Of a DNA stretch of 64,000 bases, positions 20,943 to 33,229 are shown in pieces (the stretch's first letter is position 1; every line of letters begins with the position of its first letter). The stretch spans positions 86,847,856-86,911,855 of the forward strand of contig NC_037673.1 of the NCBI RefSeq assembly GCF_003255815.1. The letters run 5' to 3'. The notes beneath the pieces are model-generated. The model searched no databases and was not told the origin of the DNA. It saw only the letters and a list, made by a program, of their open reading frames with translations. The translations under genes and the position numbers were made by a program. This DNA is from Theropithecus gelada (Eukaryota > Chordata > Mammalia > Primates > Cercopithecidae).

Positions 20943-21713
20943 TGTTATGGGGTGGCGGCAGGGGGGGGGGGGTGCTCCCAGAGCTCCCAAGGTGGTGGCA
21001 GGCCACTTCCAAGATGGTGGCAAGCCTCATGTTCTCTGACCTGGGGTTCTTGACCGCACGGATTCCAAGGAATGGAATCTTGGTCTATGCGGTGAGTGCT
21101 ATAGCTCTATTAGAAGCCATGGGTCACTTAAGAGAACCATGGAACCCAGTGACTAGTGTTCAGCTCAATTAGGATGAACTCAGGCACTTAGCTGTGCAGG
21201 AACAATGGCAAGCCTTTAGCCTGATGGGGAGTGGCAGTGGGCGCCTCGCTGGATCAGGAGCACAGCGGACACCCTGCTGGATCTGGAGGGAATGAAGTCA
21301 GCGGGGGGTCTGCGACGGAAGCAAACAGCAGTGGTGGACGGCGAGCGAAAGCTCAGCTCGAGCTATAACAAAACATGGACCAGAAGAGTGTAGTTGCAAG
21401 ATTTAATGGAGTGAAATAGAGTGAAAACAGAGCTCCCATATAAGGGAGGGGACCCAAAGGGGGTTGCCCTAGCCGGCTCGAATGCCTGGATTTATATCCT
21501 GATCCTGTCCCTGCCACTGTGCTCTTAGGCAATAGATGATTGGCTATTTTTTTTACCTCCTGTTTTGCCTAATTAGCATTTTAGTGAGCTCTCTGACTGG
21601 TTGGGTGTGGGCTATGCTGCAAGCCCCGTGTTTAAAGGTGGATGCAGTCACCTTCTCAGCTAGGCTTAGTGATTCTTAGTCAGCCTAGGAAATCCAGCTA
21701 GTCCTGTCTCTCA
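20943..21713 (-). mobile_element. Solo LTR of HERV-W (LTR17)
   Basis: The minus strand starts TGAGAGACAGGACTAGCTGG and ends near TAACA, with the inner landmarks of LTR17 in order. A CCAAT box (ATTGG at 21539-21543), a TATA box (tttata at 21491-21496) and the polyadenylation signal ATTAAA (21402-21407), all on the minus strand, are intact. The same tetramer CTGG flanks it on both sides (20939-20942 and 21714-21717), the 4-bp target duplication of a gammaretroviral integration. No internal gag, pol or env remains, so recombination between two LTRs removed the provirus. A G run near 20960 has expanded. Confidence 0.92.
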
Positions 21714-22966
21714 CTGGGACTGGCAGTCCAGTTTTTCAACCTCAGACTGTTTTAGTCTTGAAGGTGAGATTTTGCCGGGGGACCCTTGGCTGCCTTCTTG
21801 TCTCTATCACCATCCTTTACATGCTGAGTAGATACCACTGTAATTTAGTAGAGAATGAGAAAAGAATAATAAAGCAGTAGCTAAAAGGAGACTCCTTCAA
21901 GAGTTTTTGATGAAAAAGGATGGCATTCATCATATTTACCTGTAATTGCCTTGGAGCCAATCTAGACAGTGAGGTTAAAGATACAGAAGAGATAGAATAA
22001 TTGATAAAACCTCTTCTCTCAGAAGGAAGAAAGGGATAGGGTCTGGTGCACAATTCTGAGGATTAGTCTTAGACTGCATTCCCACTTAAATTCAGAGTGG
22101 GAGAGAAGAATGGCTTGAACACAACTTGGTTTGAGAGTCTTCTGGCCACAAGAAGAGTGAATTTCCATCCCATGGCTTTTACTTACTTTGTGCAAACATT
22201 GCTGAAAAGGAGTGATCTAGTTGGAGATTAAGGAGATTGAAGAGAATTCTGAAAATCCTGTGGAGAATGAGAAGTGAAATGAGCAGGAAACCAGAAAGGC
22301 TTCTGATCACTGTGGAAAACCTAACTGAGAATAGAAACTGAAAATGAATTGAGACACCAACCCTAATGATTGTCAGGTTTTCTCCAGCAGCCCCCAGGGC
22401 TGGGAGTGGATATGTCAGTTTTTTTATTAGGCAAACAATTAAGTAGAAAGACCAAGGACAAGTGAGTTGAGGATATTGACTAGAGAGAGCTTAAATTGAA
22501 GGAAATGGATGTTGAAATGTTGAACAGTTCTGTAAACTATTAGGAAAGTAAAGAGATAGAATCTGGAAGAAGGACAGTAGATGAGTCATGTCCTATCCCA
22601 AAGGTTTTTGTGTGGTTTGGTCTTAAACAATCAGAAACCAACTCTAACTTAAGAGTGAAGTGGAGGTTGGAAAGTGGAATGTTATAAATATATCAGGTAG
22701 CTCACAGATTTAAAACTCAGTCTGAAGTAAAAATCATGCTTCAGAGATATAGAAACTATTGCAGCTTTGGTGTCCAAGGTTTTGAAAGTAATGGACACCT
22801 TCAGTATCACTACTGGGAAAAATTAGTTCTACTATTTGTACATTCTTGTTACTGCTTAGGGTTCAAATACTGAGAAGAAAGATTACGGTTTAAGTGGTCT
22901 TGCTTAGATTTTGTGCCCACCCTCATGGGCAGGAGATTGACTATTCTAACAAGACTATATGAAATT
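21714..22966. other. Unassigned stretch
   Basis: No gene is seen. The 78-codon minus frame at 21817-22053 shows no domain. The sequence is purine-rich and may be an old repeat that I do not recognise. Confidence 0.4.
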
Positions 22967-23275
22967 GCCTGGGTGCGGTGGCTTATGCCTGTTATCTCAG
23001 CACTTTGGGAGGCCGAGGTGGGTGGATCACTGGGGTCAGGAGTTTGAGACCAGCCTGGCCAACATGGTGAAACCCCATCTCTACTAAAAAAATACAAAAA
23101 TTAGCTGGTCTTAGTGGTGCACACCTGTAATCCCAGCCACTCGGAGGCTGAGGCATGAGAATCACTTGAACCTGGGAGGTGGAGGTGGGAGTGAGCTGAG
23201 ATCATGCCACTGCATTCCAGCCTGGGTGACAGGGTGAGGCTCCATCTCAAAAACAAAAACAAAAACAAAACAAAC
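22967..23275 (+). mobile_element. Alu SINE
   Basis: Both arms, with the tail '(aaaaac)n'. It is flanked by 'actatatgaaat' on the left (about 22953) and 'agtatacgaaat' on the right (about 23286), a target duplication with two differences. Confidence 0.92.
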
Positions 23276-24568
23276 CCCAAAAAGAGTATACGAAATGGAG
23301 TTTGGGAAGTTCCTCAAAGGAAAACAGAGATGCTGTTTACAGAAGAAGGAGAATGGAAGCACCATTGGCAAAACCAACAGATGCTCAGCATTTGTAGATT
23401 TTGTGTGTGGGTACTGAGCTTATGCAAATTAAAGCATGAGTTGGTATGAAGAGGGAGACATTGAATAAAATGCAAATTCTTTTTAAAGTTTAATTTTTCT
23501 GAATTACAAAATAATACATGTACGTTGTAAAAATAATTTGTCCACCTTCTCTGATCTTCAATTAATATGGATTAATGACCAAAATATTGCTATATATGAT
23601 AGCAAAGGGGAGAAGTAGGTAGGAAGTGATAGATTAATTTGAAAATCACTGTCTGAACATTTTCTATGGTCTAGATTATGTCGTGTACACGGTGGATAGG
23701 AAATGCGAGTTTGTTCTCTTGCTCATAAGTAAAAGTATGAAACGGTGCTTTGAAAACTAAGATCATATACACAGCCAAGGTTTATAGTACTAAAAATGTC
23801 TCCTTTTGGGAAAGATATAGATAAGTTTGTGTCTTCAACTTATGTAATGCAATCAAATATGAATATAGTTTTAAACTTATTTTGAAATATGCTTCCATAA
23901 GCCCTATATTTCACTTTGGTTTTGTTGTTTTTTTTCCCATTGTCTACTATTATGAAGACTATATATAACTTTTCCCCAAAAACACACCCCTCCCAGCCTG
24001 CTTTAGAAAGTCAACTTGTTAGTATAACCAGTATTATTGAGTACATTCTGCTTAGTAGATAGTAATACAATAATGTTTGTTTTTCCTCCAATCACAATTC
24101 CCAACAGCACTTTGTAGAGAGTCTCCCAAGACAGTTTCTTGGTCACATTCCACAACTTTCTCATCGCTTTTAGTTTTTAAAAACACAAAGCAAAGCCAAA
24201 CTAATTTCACTCCAGTGTAAAAATTCAATCTTAAGTCTGATTCAAATATAATCTCCTCAGCTCCATTTATTAGTGTCTGACTAGTACCTCTCCCAGGGAG
24301 GAGGAATATTAGAGATGGTGGGGTTGCTTTTTGGAGATGAGGCAGTTTCCTTCCCCTCAATACTTCACATGATTTTATTGCTGTTGGTGGTCTCTTTATA
24401 ACTTGGTGCAATTTTTAGGATTGTTTAGCTTCATCTTGATTCACTGTATCACTGAGGATGCCTGCAGAGAGAGGGGCCCATGTCGCCCTTTAGTTTTGCC
24501 TTTGGTGTGCGTGGTAACTCTATTAAGCAGCAGCTGTTAGTTAACCCCAGGGCTTGAGCTTTTCTCCT
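23276..24568. other. Unassigned stretch
   Basis: No gene is seen. The minus-strand frame at 24052-24411 (119 codons) has a repeat-free composition but no recognisable domain and no splice or promoter context, so I do not call it. 'aaaataatacatgtacgttg' at about 23508 is reminiscent of old L1 3'-UTR sequence. Confidence 0.4.
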
Positions 24569-24881
24569 CCCTTCTTTTTTTTTTTTTTTTGGGATGGAGT
24601 CTCGCCCTGCTGCCCAGGCTGGAACAGTGGCACATTCTTGGCTCACTGCAACCTCCGCCTCCCGGGTTCAAAAGATTCTCCTGCCTCAGCCTCTGGAGTA
24701 GCTGGGATTCCAGGCGCACCCTACCATGCCCAGCTAATTTTCTTTTTTTTTTTTTGTATTTTTGGTAGAGATGGGGTTTCATCATGTTGGCCAGGCTGGT
24801 CTCGAACTCCTGACCTCGTGATCTGCCCACCTTCGCCTCCCAAAATGCTGGGATTATAGGCGTGAGCCTCTGCGCCTGGTC
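24569..24881 (-). mobile_element. Alu SINE
   Basis: Antisense Alu with both arms and a long T tract at its left end; a second T tract lies at the inter-arm A-rich site (24741-24755). Confidence 0.93.
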
Positions 24882-24956
24882 TTCTCTTACCTTCTTTATA
24901 TTCCTTCAAATTGAGTCAAACTTGAAAGTCCTCTGCAACCGTTGGTAAATGAACGT

Positions 24957-25320
24957 TTTAGTCAGTTTGGACTGCTATAACAGAAAACCATAGACTGAGT
25001 GGCTTAAACAACAAATGTTTATTCTCACAGTTGTGAAGGCTGGAATTCTAAGATCAGGGTGTCTGCAGATCCCGTGTCTGGTGGGAGTACTTTTTGTGGT
25101 TTGCAGATGGTCACCTTTTTGCTGTGTCTTTAGATGTTGGACATCAGAGAGGGCAAGCTCATGTCTCTTCTAATGAGGGTACTAATCCCATTCATGAGGA
25201 CTCTACTTTCATGACTTAATTACCTCCCCAAAGCTCTACCTACTAGTACCATCATATTGGGGATTAGGATTTCAGCATGTCAATTTTTGGGGATTGGGGG
25301 ACAGAAACATTCAGTCCATA
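24957..25320 (-). mobile_element. MaLR-type LTR
   Basis: 'ttagtcagtttggactgcta', 'gagtggcttaaacaacaaat', 'gaggactctactttcatgac' and 'aaacattcagtccata' mark a minus-oriented ERVL-MaLR LTR. An AluY sits directly at its left (5') end. Confidence 0.65.
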
Positions 25321-25335
25321 AAAAATAAGGAAACC

Positions 25336-25631
25336 GCCGGGCGCGGTGGCTCAAGCCTGTAATCCCAGCACTTTGGGAGGCCGAGGCGGGCGGATCACGA
25401 GGTCAGGAGATCGAGACCATCCTGGCTAACATGGTGAAACCCCGTCTCTACTAAAAATACAAAAAACTAGCTGGGCGTGGTGGCGGGCGCCTGTAGTCCC
25501 AGCTACTCAGAGGCTGAGGCAGGAGAATGGCCTGAACCTGGGAGGCGGAGCTTGCAGTGAGCCGAGATCGCGCCACTGCACTCCAGCCTGGGTGACACAG
25601 CGCGAGACTCCGTCTCAAAAAAAAAAAAAAA
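25336..25631 (+). mobile_element. AluY of Old World monkey type with perfect target duplication
   Basis: Low divergence and 'gctcaagcctgtaatccc' as in the copy at 18.7 kb. The 15-bp duplication AAAAATAAGGAAACC flanks it at 25321-25335 and 25632-25646, marking a recent insertion. Confidence 0.95.
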
Positions 25632-26251
25632 AAAAATAAGGAAACCTAGAATGGGATGGATGTTTTCTCCACCTTCTTTTAAAGTGCCTCACAATATGGT
25701 CTTTTTAAAAAAATTCCACTTTTCTGGGATTTGTCTGCAAGTCTTCCTTCTTCAAAATCTTCAGGAAAGAATCAGGCGCAATTCTTGATGTTCAGATATG
25801 CTTCCAAATTCCAAAAGACACGTGTCAGTTTCTCCCACAGACTCGCTCACTTGGCTTAGTGAACTTTGAAGGCAGGCTTGGGGTGAGTCTCTAGGTTCCC
25901 AACTCTGTAAGTATTCATCTAGGTAGTAGCTGTCAGTCTTTCCTCTGTGCAAGCACTCCCACTCTGTATTCCTTTGAAACTCCCTCTTCACTTGGCTTCT
26001 AGTGGGTTGAGGGAAAATATTTTCCTGCTCACTCACTCAGGGCTGAAATGTTGATTGGGAATAGCAGAGGTGGTTCCTTTGCATCTGAATAAGCCCTCAG
26101 AGAGGTTTCCGGCCCAGTGGTTAGAGAGGCCTTTAATAGCCTAGAATCTTTGTGACTTTTTATCGTCATTTTTTCAGTCATAACAACAATTCCAAGACAA
26201 CAGAAAAAAATCCCTTTTAACAGTTTATTATTTATTTAATTTAATTTAATT

Positions 26252-26536
26252 TTTTGAGATGAAGTCTTGCTCTGTTGCCCATGCTGGAGTGCAGTGGTGC
26301 AATCTCTTCTCACTGCAACCTCTGCTTCCCAGATTCAAGTGATTCTCGTGCCTCAGCCTCTCCAGTAGTTAGGATTACAGGCACTTGCTACCACACCAGA
26401 CTAATTTTTGTATTTTCAGTAGAGATGGGGTTTCACCATATTGGCCAGGCTGATCTTAAATTCCTGACCTCAAGTCATCTGCTCACCTTGGCCTCCTGAA
26501 GTGCTGGGATTACAGGTGTGAGCCACCATGCCTGGT
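26252..26536 (-). mobile_element. Alu SINE
   Basis: Antisense Alu with both arms, preceded by a (TTTAA)n tract. Confidence 0.92.
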
Positions 26537-27742
26537 AAAACTAAATTAAATGATATCCATTCTTATTTGATACTGTGGTCTATAATGAAAAGCAAAAAAC
26601 AAACTCTAACCCACAGGATATGGTAAACCAGATCCTTTCAGTGCTTAAGATTTTTAAGTTAGGAAACTTTGAAGTAGCATTAACTTTTCAAGGTCCCCAA
26701 AAGTACTATTAATGAATAATACTATAGTTGTTTTGTTTTACATTCTGTCAGAACATAGTAGGTATAACATGGGTGTCAGAGTGAGGGAGAGAGGTTAAGC
26801 CTATCATGAAATCATTGGTCAAGAACATAACTCAGTAAAATGTTTAACGATTTTTATTAGAAGGCCTTTATATATAAGCAGATTTGGGATTAATTAAAAA
26901 AAAAAACAGATTTCCTTTTAAAACTTTTGATAGGCAGTTTTAAAATTTAAGTTAGTGCTAAAATGTATTTGTTAATCTTAAGCCTCATAGTTCCCTTAAA
27001 GAGGTTTGAGTAAAGAAGTATTTTAGGTTCTGGCTTAAATATGAAAATGACTTTAAGCATACCCAATGGCTAACAAATATAACGATTATCATTCCCAGTG
27101 CAGTACTGTCTTCAAACTTTCTCAGCTGAATTTTTTCTGAGTGACATTTTTGCTATCCATATCCTTCTTAAGAACTCAATAATGGACTAGGTTAATTAGA
27201 GATAGGTAATCTTACCTAGTGTTAATCATCCTTCTGTCGGAATAAATTAACCTTTTTAGCTCCTATTTTGTAGAATTCCCAGCCTCCACAGACAATGTTC
27301 TCGAGGCATTAGATAGCCTTATAAAATTTTAAACTCATTTGAACTTGGAAATACCCATTACTAATAGAATCATTAAATTTAATAATCATACAGATTTACT
27401 CAGATCATTGAAGATAAGCCTAATTTAGGCACCTTGCAGACTTGCTGCTTCTTCATTGTGTGATTTGGAGAAATTCGTTATCATCTGAGTCCTCATTTCT
27501 TGACTGATAGAATGGGGATAATTATATCCACCTCAAATTATGGAAATCAAATGGGACAAAGCCTATAGAAGGTTCTGAAATGCATTGCTAAAATGTTTAG
27601 GATCATTATTTTTAGTATTGTTTTGAAATATCAAGTCAGAAGACTTCACTTTCTACTGTTGATGTCCACTCATCCCTAATATACTGCGATCCTTTCCCCG
27701 GGCTCTTTTGTATTATTTTAAAATTAAATTAAATTATTAAAA
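26537..27742. other. Unassigned stretch with an MIR
   Basis: AT-rich DNA without a gene. An MIR-like block lies at about 27430-27610 ('cattgtgtgatttggagaaa', 'gatagaatggggataattat'). Confidence 0.5.
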
Positions 27743-27858
27743 AACAGAGATGAAGTCTCACTATGTTGCCCACGCTGGTCTCGAACTCCTGGGCTCAAAT
27801 GATCCTCCTTGGCTTCCCAAAGTGCCAGGATTACAGGTGTGAGCCACTGTGCTTGGCC
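27743..27858 (-). repeat. Alu monomer (FLAM-like)
   Basis: A single left arm in antisense: 'gatgaagtctcactatgttg', 'cccacgctggtctcgaac', 'aggattacaggtgtgagcca'. No right arm. Confidence 0.8.
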
Positions 27859-29534
27859 TCTTCTGTATTCTTGACAGTGAGAAAAATAAAGGTATAAAAT
27901 TGTGTGAGATTGTATTCTGACCATCTCTGGTTCCCACAGTTCTTTGGTACATGTGTGGCCCATGGAGCAGATTAGTCAACCCATAGTGGAGATTTATGAC
28001 ACCTCATGGCAAATAAAATTAAAAACTAGCATGCATTGAAATAAAATTATTAACTGTAAATATAAACTTGTTTGCTTTTATAAGATGAAATGATACAGTA
28101 GATTTCATCAGAGGTAATTTGGGAAATATTCAAACATTTGGCTTTAATTAGAAAGGCAGGAAAATACATCAAACTGGATTCCATTTGGGCAGGGTTTGTT
28201 TATCCTTCTCATCTTGAGTTTGAGCCAAAAATCCTCAGCTTTGTCTAGTTCTTAAATGTTTCTCCAAATTTGGGCAGTGCCTTTGGCCTATTTAGAGACA
28301 GATGCAGCTTAGCTCAGCATTAGTTAAGAGGGATGGTGGTACATGCAGATCAGGACCCACCAAAATGAAAAGCAGGAGAGGGTCCTAGGGTGGATAAAAC
28401 TGTGTGTGTGGATAGAGGGGCACCACTCATGAGTAAATGAGTGCTTCACTGAGGTGGAACAAATCTCATTCATCAGAGTTTCTCTTTGGCAAAGATTGTA
28501 TGTATTGTATTTAGGAAAAAAACATTAATAAACTGCTTGTGGGTAGTTCTCCTTTACCCCCCAACCTATCCCCAACCAATAAGGACAAATTGCCTTTCAA
28601 TTAGGAGCCTGTGTTTTGTTCATTTCCTTAAAGATTGATACATAGGTTTGGAGGTAGCATTTGGCACAGGGCTGTGTTGCTGGATATTTATGAGGAGAAT
28701 GGAGTGTGAGATTCTGGGGGAATACTGAGAAAAGAAATGAGGGCCAGCTTGCTGGACCATTTATGTGGGGAGGAACGGGAAGTAGCTGCTTGGTTAAAGG
28801 AAAGAATTTGGGAAACAAAAATGTCTAATGAGAGATTTTCAAAATTAATGTTATGAATAGATGATAGAGACCCATATTTTAACAGAAGTATAAAAATGTG
28901 GGCCAGAAAGTCTCCTTACCATCCTGGGGCCTCACTGCTCTCACTTGTCCATCCACCAAGTAACATTTACATATGTACATTGGTAATTACTTATCTCCAT
29001 ATATAAACAACTACTAGTTGATGTGTATTCCGTTAACTCCTAGCCAACATCACCAGATCCATTCTAATTTTCTCCCATTCCATATTTTTAACACTCTTCT
29101 CTCACAGTGGAAGTCCTGGCTCATGTTATTCTTAATGTACTTACATATTTCATCAACATCCCTGTAGGTAACAAGTCCCACACTGTTGCCTCCTCCCACA
29201 TAAATACCTTTCTCACTTTGATATTTCATGTCAGGCACTTGGGTTTTGTGCCTGGCATCTCCCTCCTCCACACTCTAATCTGTAGCAGAAGTTCTCTTCG
29301 CTCCTCATAGCCTCCAATACCTCAGGATTCTTGGTGCACTTTTAATTTGCATTCTTTTTGTTACCTATGAAGTTGAGCAATTTTTAATGAAGAGTGCCAG
29401 TATAAATCCTTTCTCCATTTTCTATACAAAATCTTTAGTAAAATCAACATTGCCCAAAAATATTTTTGTGTAAGTGAATTGTTCAATAGTTCTTGAATGA
29501 AAGCTGAGTTTTGTGTTTACCTTCACAGAGTGAA
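27859..29534. other. Unassigned stretch
   Basis: No gene, Alu or LTR is recognised. Short open frames of 65-75 codons at 28.6 and 29.1 kb have no protein-like features. Confidence 0.5.
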
Positions 29535-29815
29535 TACATTATTTAAGCTATTTATTCATTTAACAAGTATTTATTGAATTCACTGTATGTTCCAGCCACT
29601 TTTCTAGGCACTGAGGATCAAGTGGTACAAAACAGACACAAATTGCCTTCCCTCATGAAATTTATACTTTTAATATTGGAGTTAAATAATGAGCAAGCTA
29701 ACCTGTAAGCTTAGAATGTAATTTCAGGTAGTGGAGAAGTTACAAAGAGAATAAAGCACAGAGACAGTGTGAGCAATTGCAGGTGCTGGAGTAGTAGAGA
29801 AGCATCAGTAGACAG
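29535..29815 (-). repeat. LINE L2 3' end
   Basis: 'tttattcatttaacaagtat', 'ctaggcactgaggatcaagt' and 'cctcatgaaatttatac' are the L2 terminus read in reverse. Confidence 0.65.
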
Positions 29816-30124
29816 CTGGGTGACAGAATGGAAATAAATGTTTGTGCATGTATCCCAAGTATCAGCATTTGGGGAATCATGGCTACTTGGAAGGAACAAG
29901 CCAATGCGGGGGTCTGAAATCCTGAGTCAGAGATCCGAACTGGATAGGAGGCCTATCACTCAATCTAGCTTTGTAGACTTTTTGGTAATTAACCCTGGAA
30001 GGTCACTTCTCAGACCCCGGCCTGTGCAGCACTGTCTTCTCAGCTTCAATTCTAACAAAAACAGCAGTAATAAAACTTCATGAGCAACCAATAAAGCTCT
30101 GTCTTTTAAAAAATATACCTACTT

Positions 30125-30270
30125 TTAATCTTTATGACATCATCATTTTAAGTTAGGGAATATTAGTTCTATCTCACAGATAAAGGAATGGAGGCTCTAG
30201 AATAATAATAACTTGCTCAGCATCATATAACTAGTAAGACACTGAGCAGTGATAGATTGATTCCACAGCC
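30125..30270 (-). repeat. MIR SINE
   Basis: 'tatctcacagataaaggaat' to 'cagcatcatataactagtaa' is the MIR core in reverse. Its right end overlaps the first unit of the tandem duplication. Confidence 0.55.
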
Positions 30271-30621
30271 CAGCTCTTTCTACTGTTGCCCATGGTCAAT
30301 CTTCAACTTTTTATTTTGGCAAAGTGCCTTCCAGAGGAAGTTCCACTATAAGGCAAAGTAGGGCCTCCTGAGCCAGCATTCCCTAGACCATGGGCCTCTT
30401 GTTAAAACTTAAATAAATATACTCCTGTAAAGACTGAGCAGTGATTGACTGATTCCAAAGCCCAGCCCTTTCTCTGTTGCCCATGGTCAATCTTCAACTT
30501 TTTATTTTGGCAAAGTGCATTCTAGAGGAAGCGCCTCTGTAAGGCAAACTAGGGCCTCATGAGCCAGCATTCGCTAGATCATGGGCCTCTTGTTAAAAGT
30601 TAAATAAATATAGTCCTGTAA
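30241..30621. repeat. Two-copy tandem duplication, about 190 bp per unit
   Basis: Units at 30241-30430 and 30433-30621 begin 'actgagcagtgat' and end 'tcctgtaa'. I count roughly 17 substitutions and a single-base gap, about 91% identity, so the duplication is old. The shared block 'ggtcaatcttcaacttttta' is unchanged. Confidence 0.92.
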
Positions 30622-31599
30622 CATAGATTTGTTTCCATTTCAATCACAATAAAATATAAACTAATTTTTATTTACCTTTTTAGGCTGACACATTATCTTC
30701 TAGTGTCCAGAATCTAGGGTATAGATGGTTAGTCATATACTTAGAGTAAACAAAAGTTATTACATCTTTGTAAGATATAAAATTGCACAATAGTATTTCA
30801 CAGCAAGTGCAGCTACCACTTGATACTCTTGTAACTGTGCATTTCTGAGACATCACAGATAATTTCAGTCAGTGAACTCAGCAAAGCCCTGATTACAGAC
30901 AGACAAGTCACTTAAATAGATGTATTTGGATTAAATAAGAGAACTCAGTGACTAAACTGTAGTAGTGGTTATTTTGTCTTAATTTTTAGTTCTTCAGAGA
31001 TCCCTGTTTTGAATAGTAGTTGTTGTTAATACACTTAGGAGCATTCTATAATTGAAAAGACAAATTGTCCATGTTTAGAGACTAAATAAAATAAAGTAAT
31101 AATATTACACCCATCAAAAATAAAGTTTGAAAAATAGGAGAGGTAATAAAAGCAAAGTATTTGAATCATTTTATGTATAATGAAAAGGAAATGCCAATAT
31201 GTAAGAATGCAATGTGCTTCATTTGTGATTTGGCCTAAAGCTGGTATAGCATAATCTTAGACTATGTAGATATAGAGGGTCACTTGGGAGTGGTTTCTCA
31301 ACACTGTGTTGAGAATACAGTGAAACCTAATCAGATCTCAGCAGTATAGAGTGCAGGGATTGATTAGTGATGTCTGCCTTGGGAGCAGGGCAGGAAAGAG
31401 TGATGACTTTCATCTTACTCTAACCTTGGAGTCACCATCTAGGCTCCATTTGACACTGAAACCAGCTCAGCTGTTCTTCACTCAAGGAGGCTGCAAAACA
31501 CAATGAAAACAAGCCCCTGACTGAGAGATAATGGCTATTCAAATTTACTTTGACTTATAGTTAGTCTAACACCCACTAGCCTATGAGAAGAGCTTCTAG
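30622..31599. other. Unassigned stretch
   Basis: AT-rich DNA without a gene or a repeat that I recognise. Confidence 0.5.
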
Positions 31600-32680
31600 G
31601 TACAGTAAGTTCTCACTTAATGTGGATAGCTTCCTGGAAACTTCGACTTTAAGCAAAACAACATGTAATAAAACACAGTTAGGCTAGGCGCTGTGGCCTC
31701 ACACCCGTAATCGCAACACTTTGAGAGGCCGAGGCAGGCAGATCACTTGAGGTCAGGAGTTTGAGACCAACCTAGCCAACATGGTGAAACTGTCTGTACT
31801 AAAAATAAAAAATTAGCCCAGCATGGAGGTGCGCACCTGTAATCCCAGCTACTTGGGAGGCTGAGGCAGGAAAATTGCTTGAACCTGGGAGGCGGAGGTT
31901 GCAGTGAGTTGAGATTATGCCACTGCGCTCCAGCCTGGGTGACAGAGTAAGACTCTGTCTCAAAAAAACCACCAAAAACCCCCAATTTTACCATAGGCTA
32001 ATTGATATAAACAAGAGTTAAGTTCCTACAACACATATTTTTGTCACAAAAATATCACCAAACTTCTAAACAAAGACCCAAGACACTTCTAATATTAAAC
32101 ACTGAAATAAATGTGAGCTATATATATATATATTTAAGAAAGATCAATAAAAACAAGTAAGATAATTATTTACCCAACTTTTGGTGAATCAATGAGTGAT
32201 ATTGATATAGTGGTGGGGGGTTAAATCAAGGAATAAAAGTCTGCAAAGTGAAAATTGTTAGGAGCACCTCCTACCACCAGGCAGTTCAAAAACAACCAAT
32301 ATGGCAGGCTCAATGAGCACCTTCAGATGGCATCATTTATTGTCATGCATTTGTATGATTACAGGAGACTTTAAGCATGTTTATTTTACAACCATTTGCA
32401 TTCATTCATTCATTCATTGCTTTTCTAGCCCACTTATTCTAGTTCAGGGTCACAGGTGGCCCGAGCCTATCCAGGTAGCTCAGGGCTTATGGCGGAAACC
32501 AGCCCTGTCCAGGCCACCATCCCAAGCTGGGACCATGTAGACATTCCAATTCACCTAACATGCACATCTTTGGAATGTGGAAGGAAACCAAGCTACCCGG
32601 AGAAAACTCATGCAGACATGGGGAGAATGTGTAAACTCTACATGGACAGTGGCCCTTCTGGGAATTTATTTTTTTCCCCC
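31600..32680. repeat. Interspersed repeat of a family I cannot name, split by an Alu
   Basis: 'agttctcacttaatgtggat', 'acttcgactttaagcaaaac', then after the Alu 'ttttaccataggctaattga', 'gagcacctcctaccaccagg' and 'ggctcaatgagcaccttcag' read as consecutive parts of one element. The right part ('cagggtcacaggtggcccga', 'cattccaattcacctaacat') has the look of a widespread vertebrate repeat. It includes a (CATT)n tract at 32400-32420 and a (TA)n tract near 32120. The open frames here (79 and 101 codons) are not genes. Confidence 0.5.
31684..31977 (+). mobile_element. Alu SINE
   Basis: Both arms, inserted inside the unnamed repeat; the tail is 'aaaaaaaccaccaaaaa'. Confidence 0.92.
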
Positions 32681-33069
32681 TACCAACATTACAACAAAAC
32701 GACATGGACAAAACGATGTTTTTTGAGGACCTGTTATATACACATCATGTATATGATGTAGTCTCTGAAGCTATAGAAAAGGAAATGGCCTGGCAAATAG
32801 AAGCACTGCTAGGGTCTTCAGGAGCTGGGCCTTTTGCAGGGCAGAATGAGGGCGCTGGCCTATTACAAACCAGGCAAAAGAGGATATATGAAAGTGGAAA
32901 GGAATCCTGCCTAGGGAAACTGTAATAAATCATGTCAGAAATAGCAGCAGTTGGTAAAAGACAAATAGTCACTTTGGGGTATCTTTTTCAATACAGGAGA
33001 ATGATAATGACTACAACACATCTCTAAAGTGTAAAAATATGAAAACTTGAATAGAATATTATATCAAAT

Positions 33070-33205
33070 CTTTTCTGAATTCTGGCTCTCCTATTTGTAA
33101 AACCTTGAACTGCAGTTCCTTATCAGTAAACCGGAGATAATAATAATCCTTACCTCATAGAAGGTCTCTGGTACATAGTAAGTGCTATGCAAGTGTTAGC
33201 TTTCA
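33070..33205 (+). repeat. MIR SINE
   Basis: 'agttccttatcagtaaaccg', 'taataatccttacctcatag' and 'ggtacatagtaagtgctatg' are MIR 3' sequence. Confidence 0.65.
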
Positions 33206-33229
33206 TTAGTAAACAAAAAAAATGACCTC

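Noticed and set aside
20915..21172. An 85-codon plus-strand frame overlapping the HERV-W LTR
   Set aside because: It is antisense to the LTR and has no relation to retroviral genes; the LTR has no internal coding region left.
24052..24411. A 119-codon minus-strand frame outside recognised repeats
   Set aside because: No domain, no Kozak or splice context and no promoter features; conservation would be needed to revive it.
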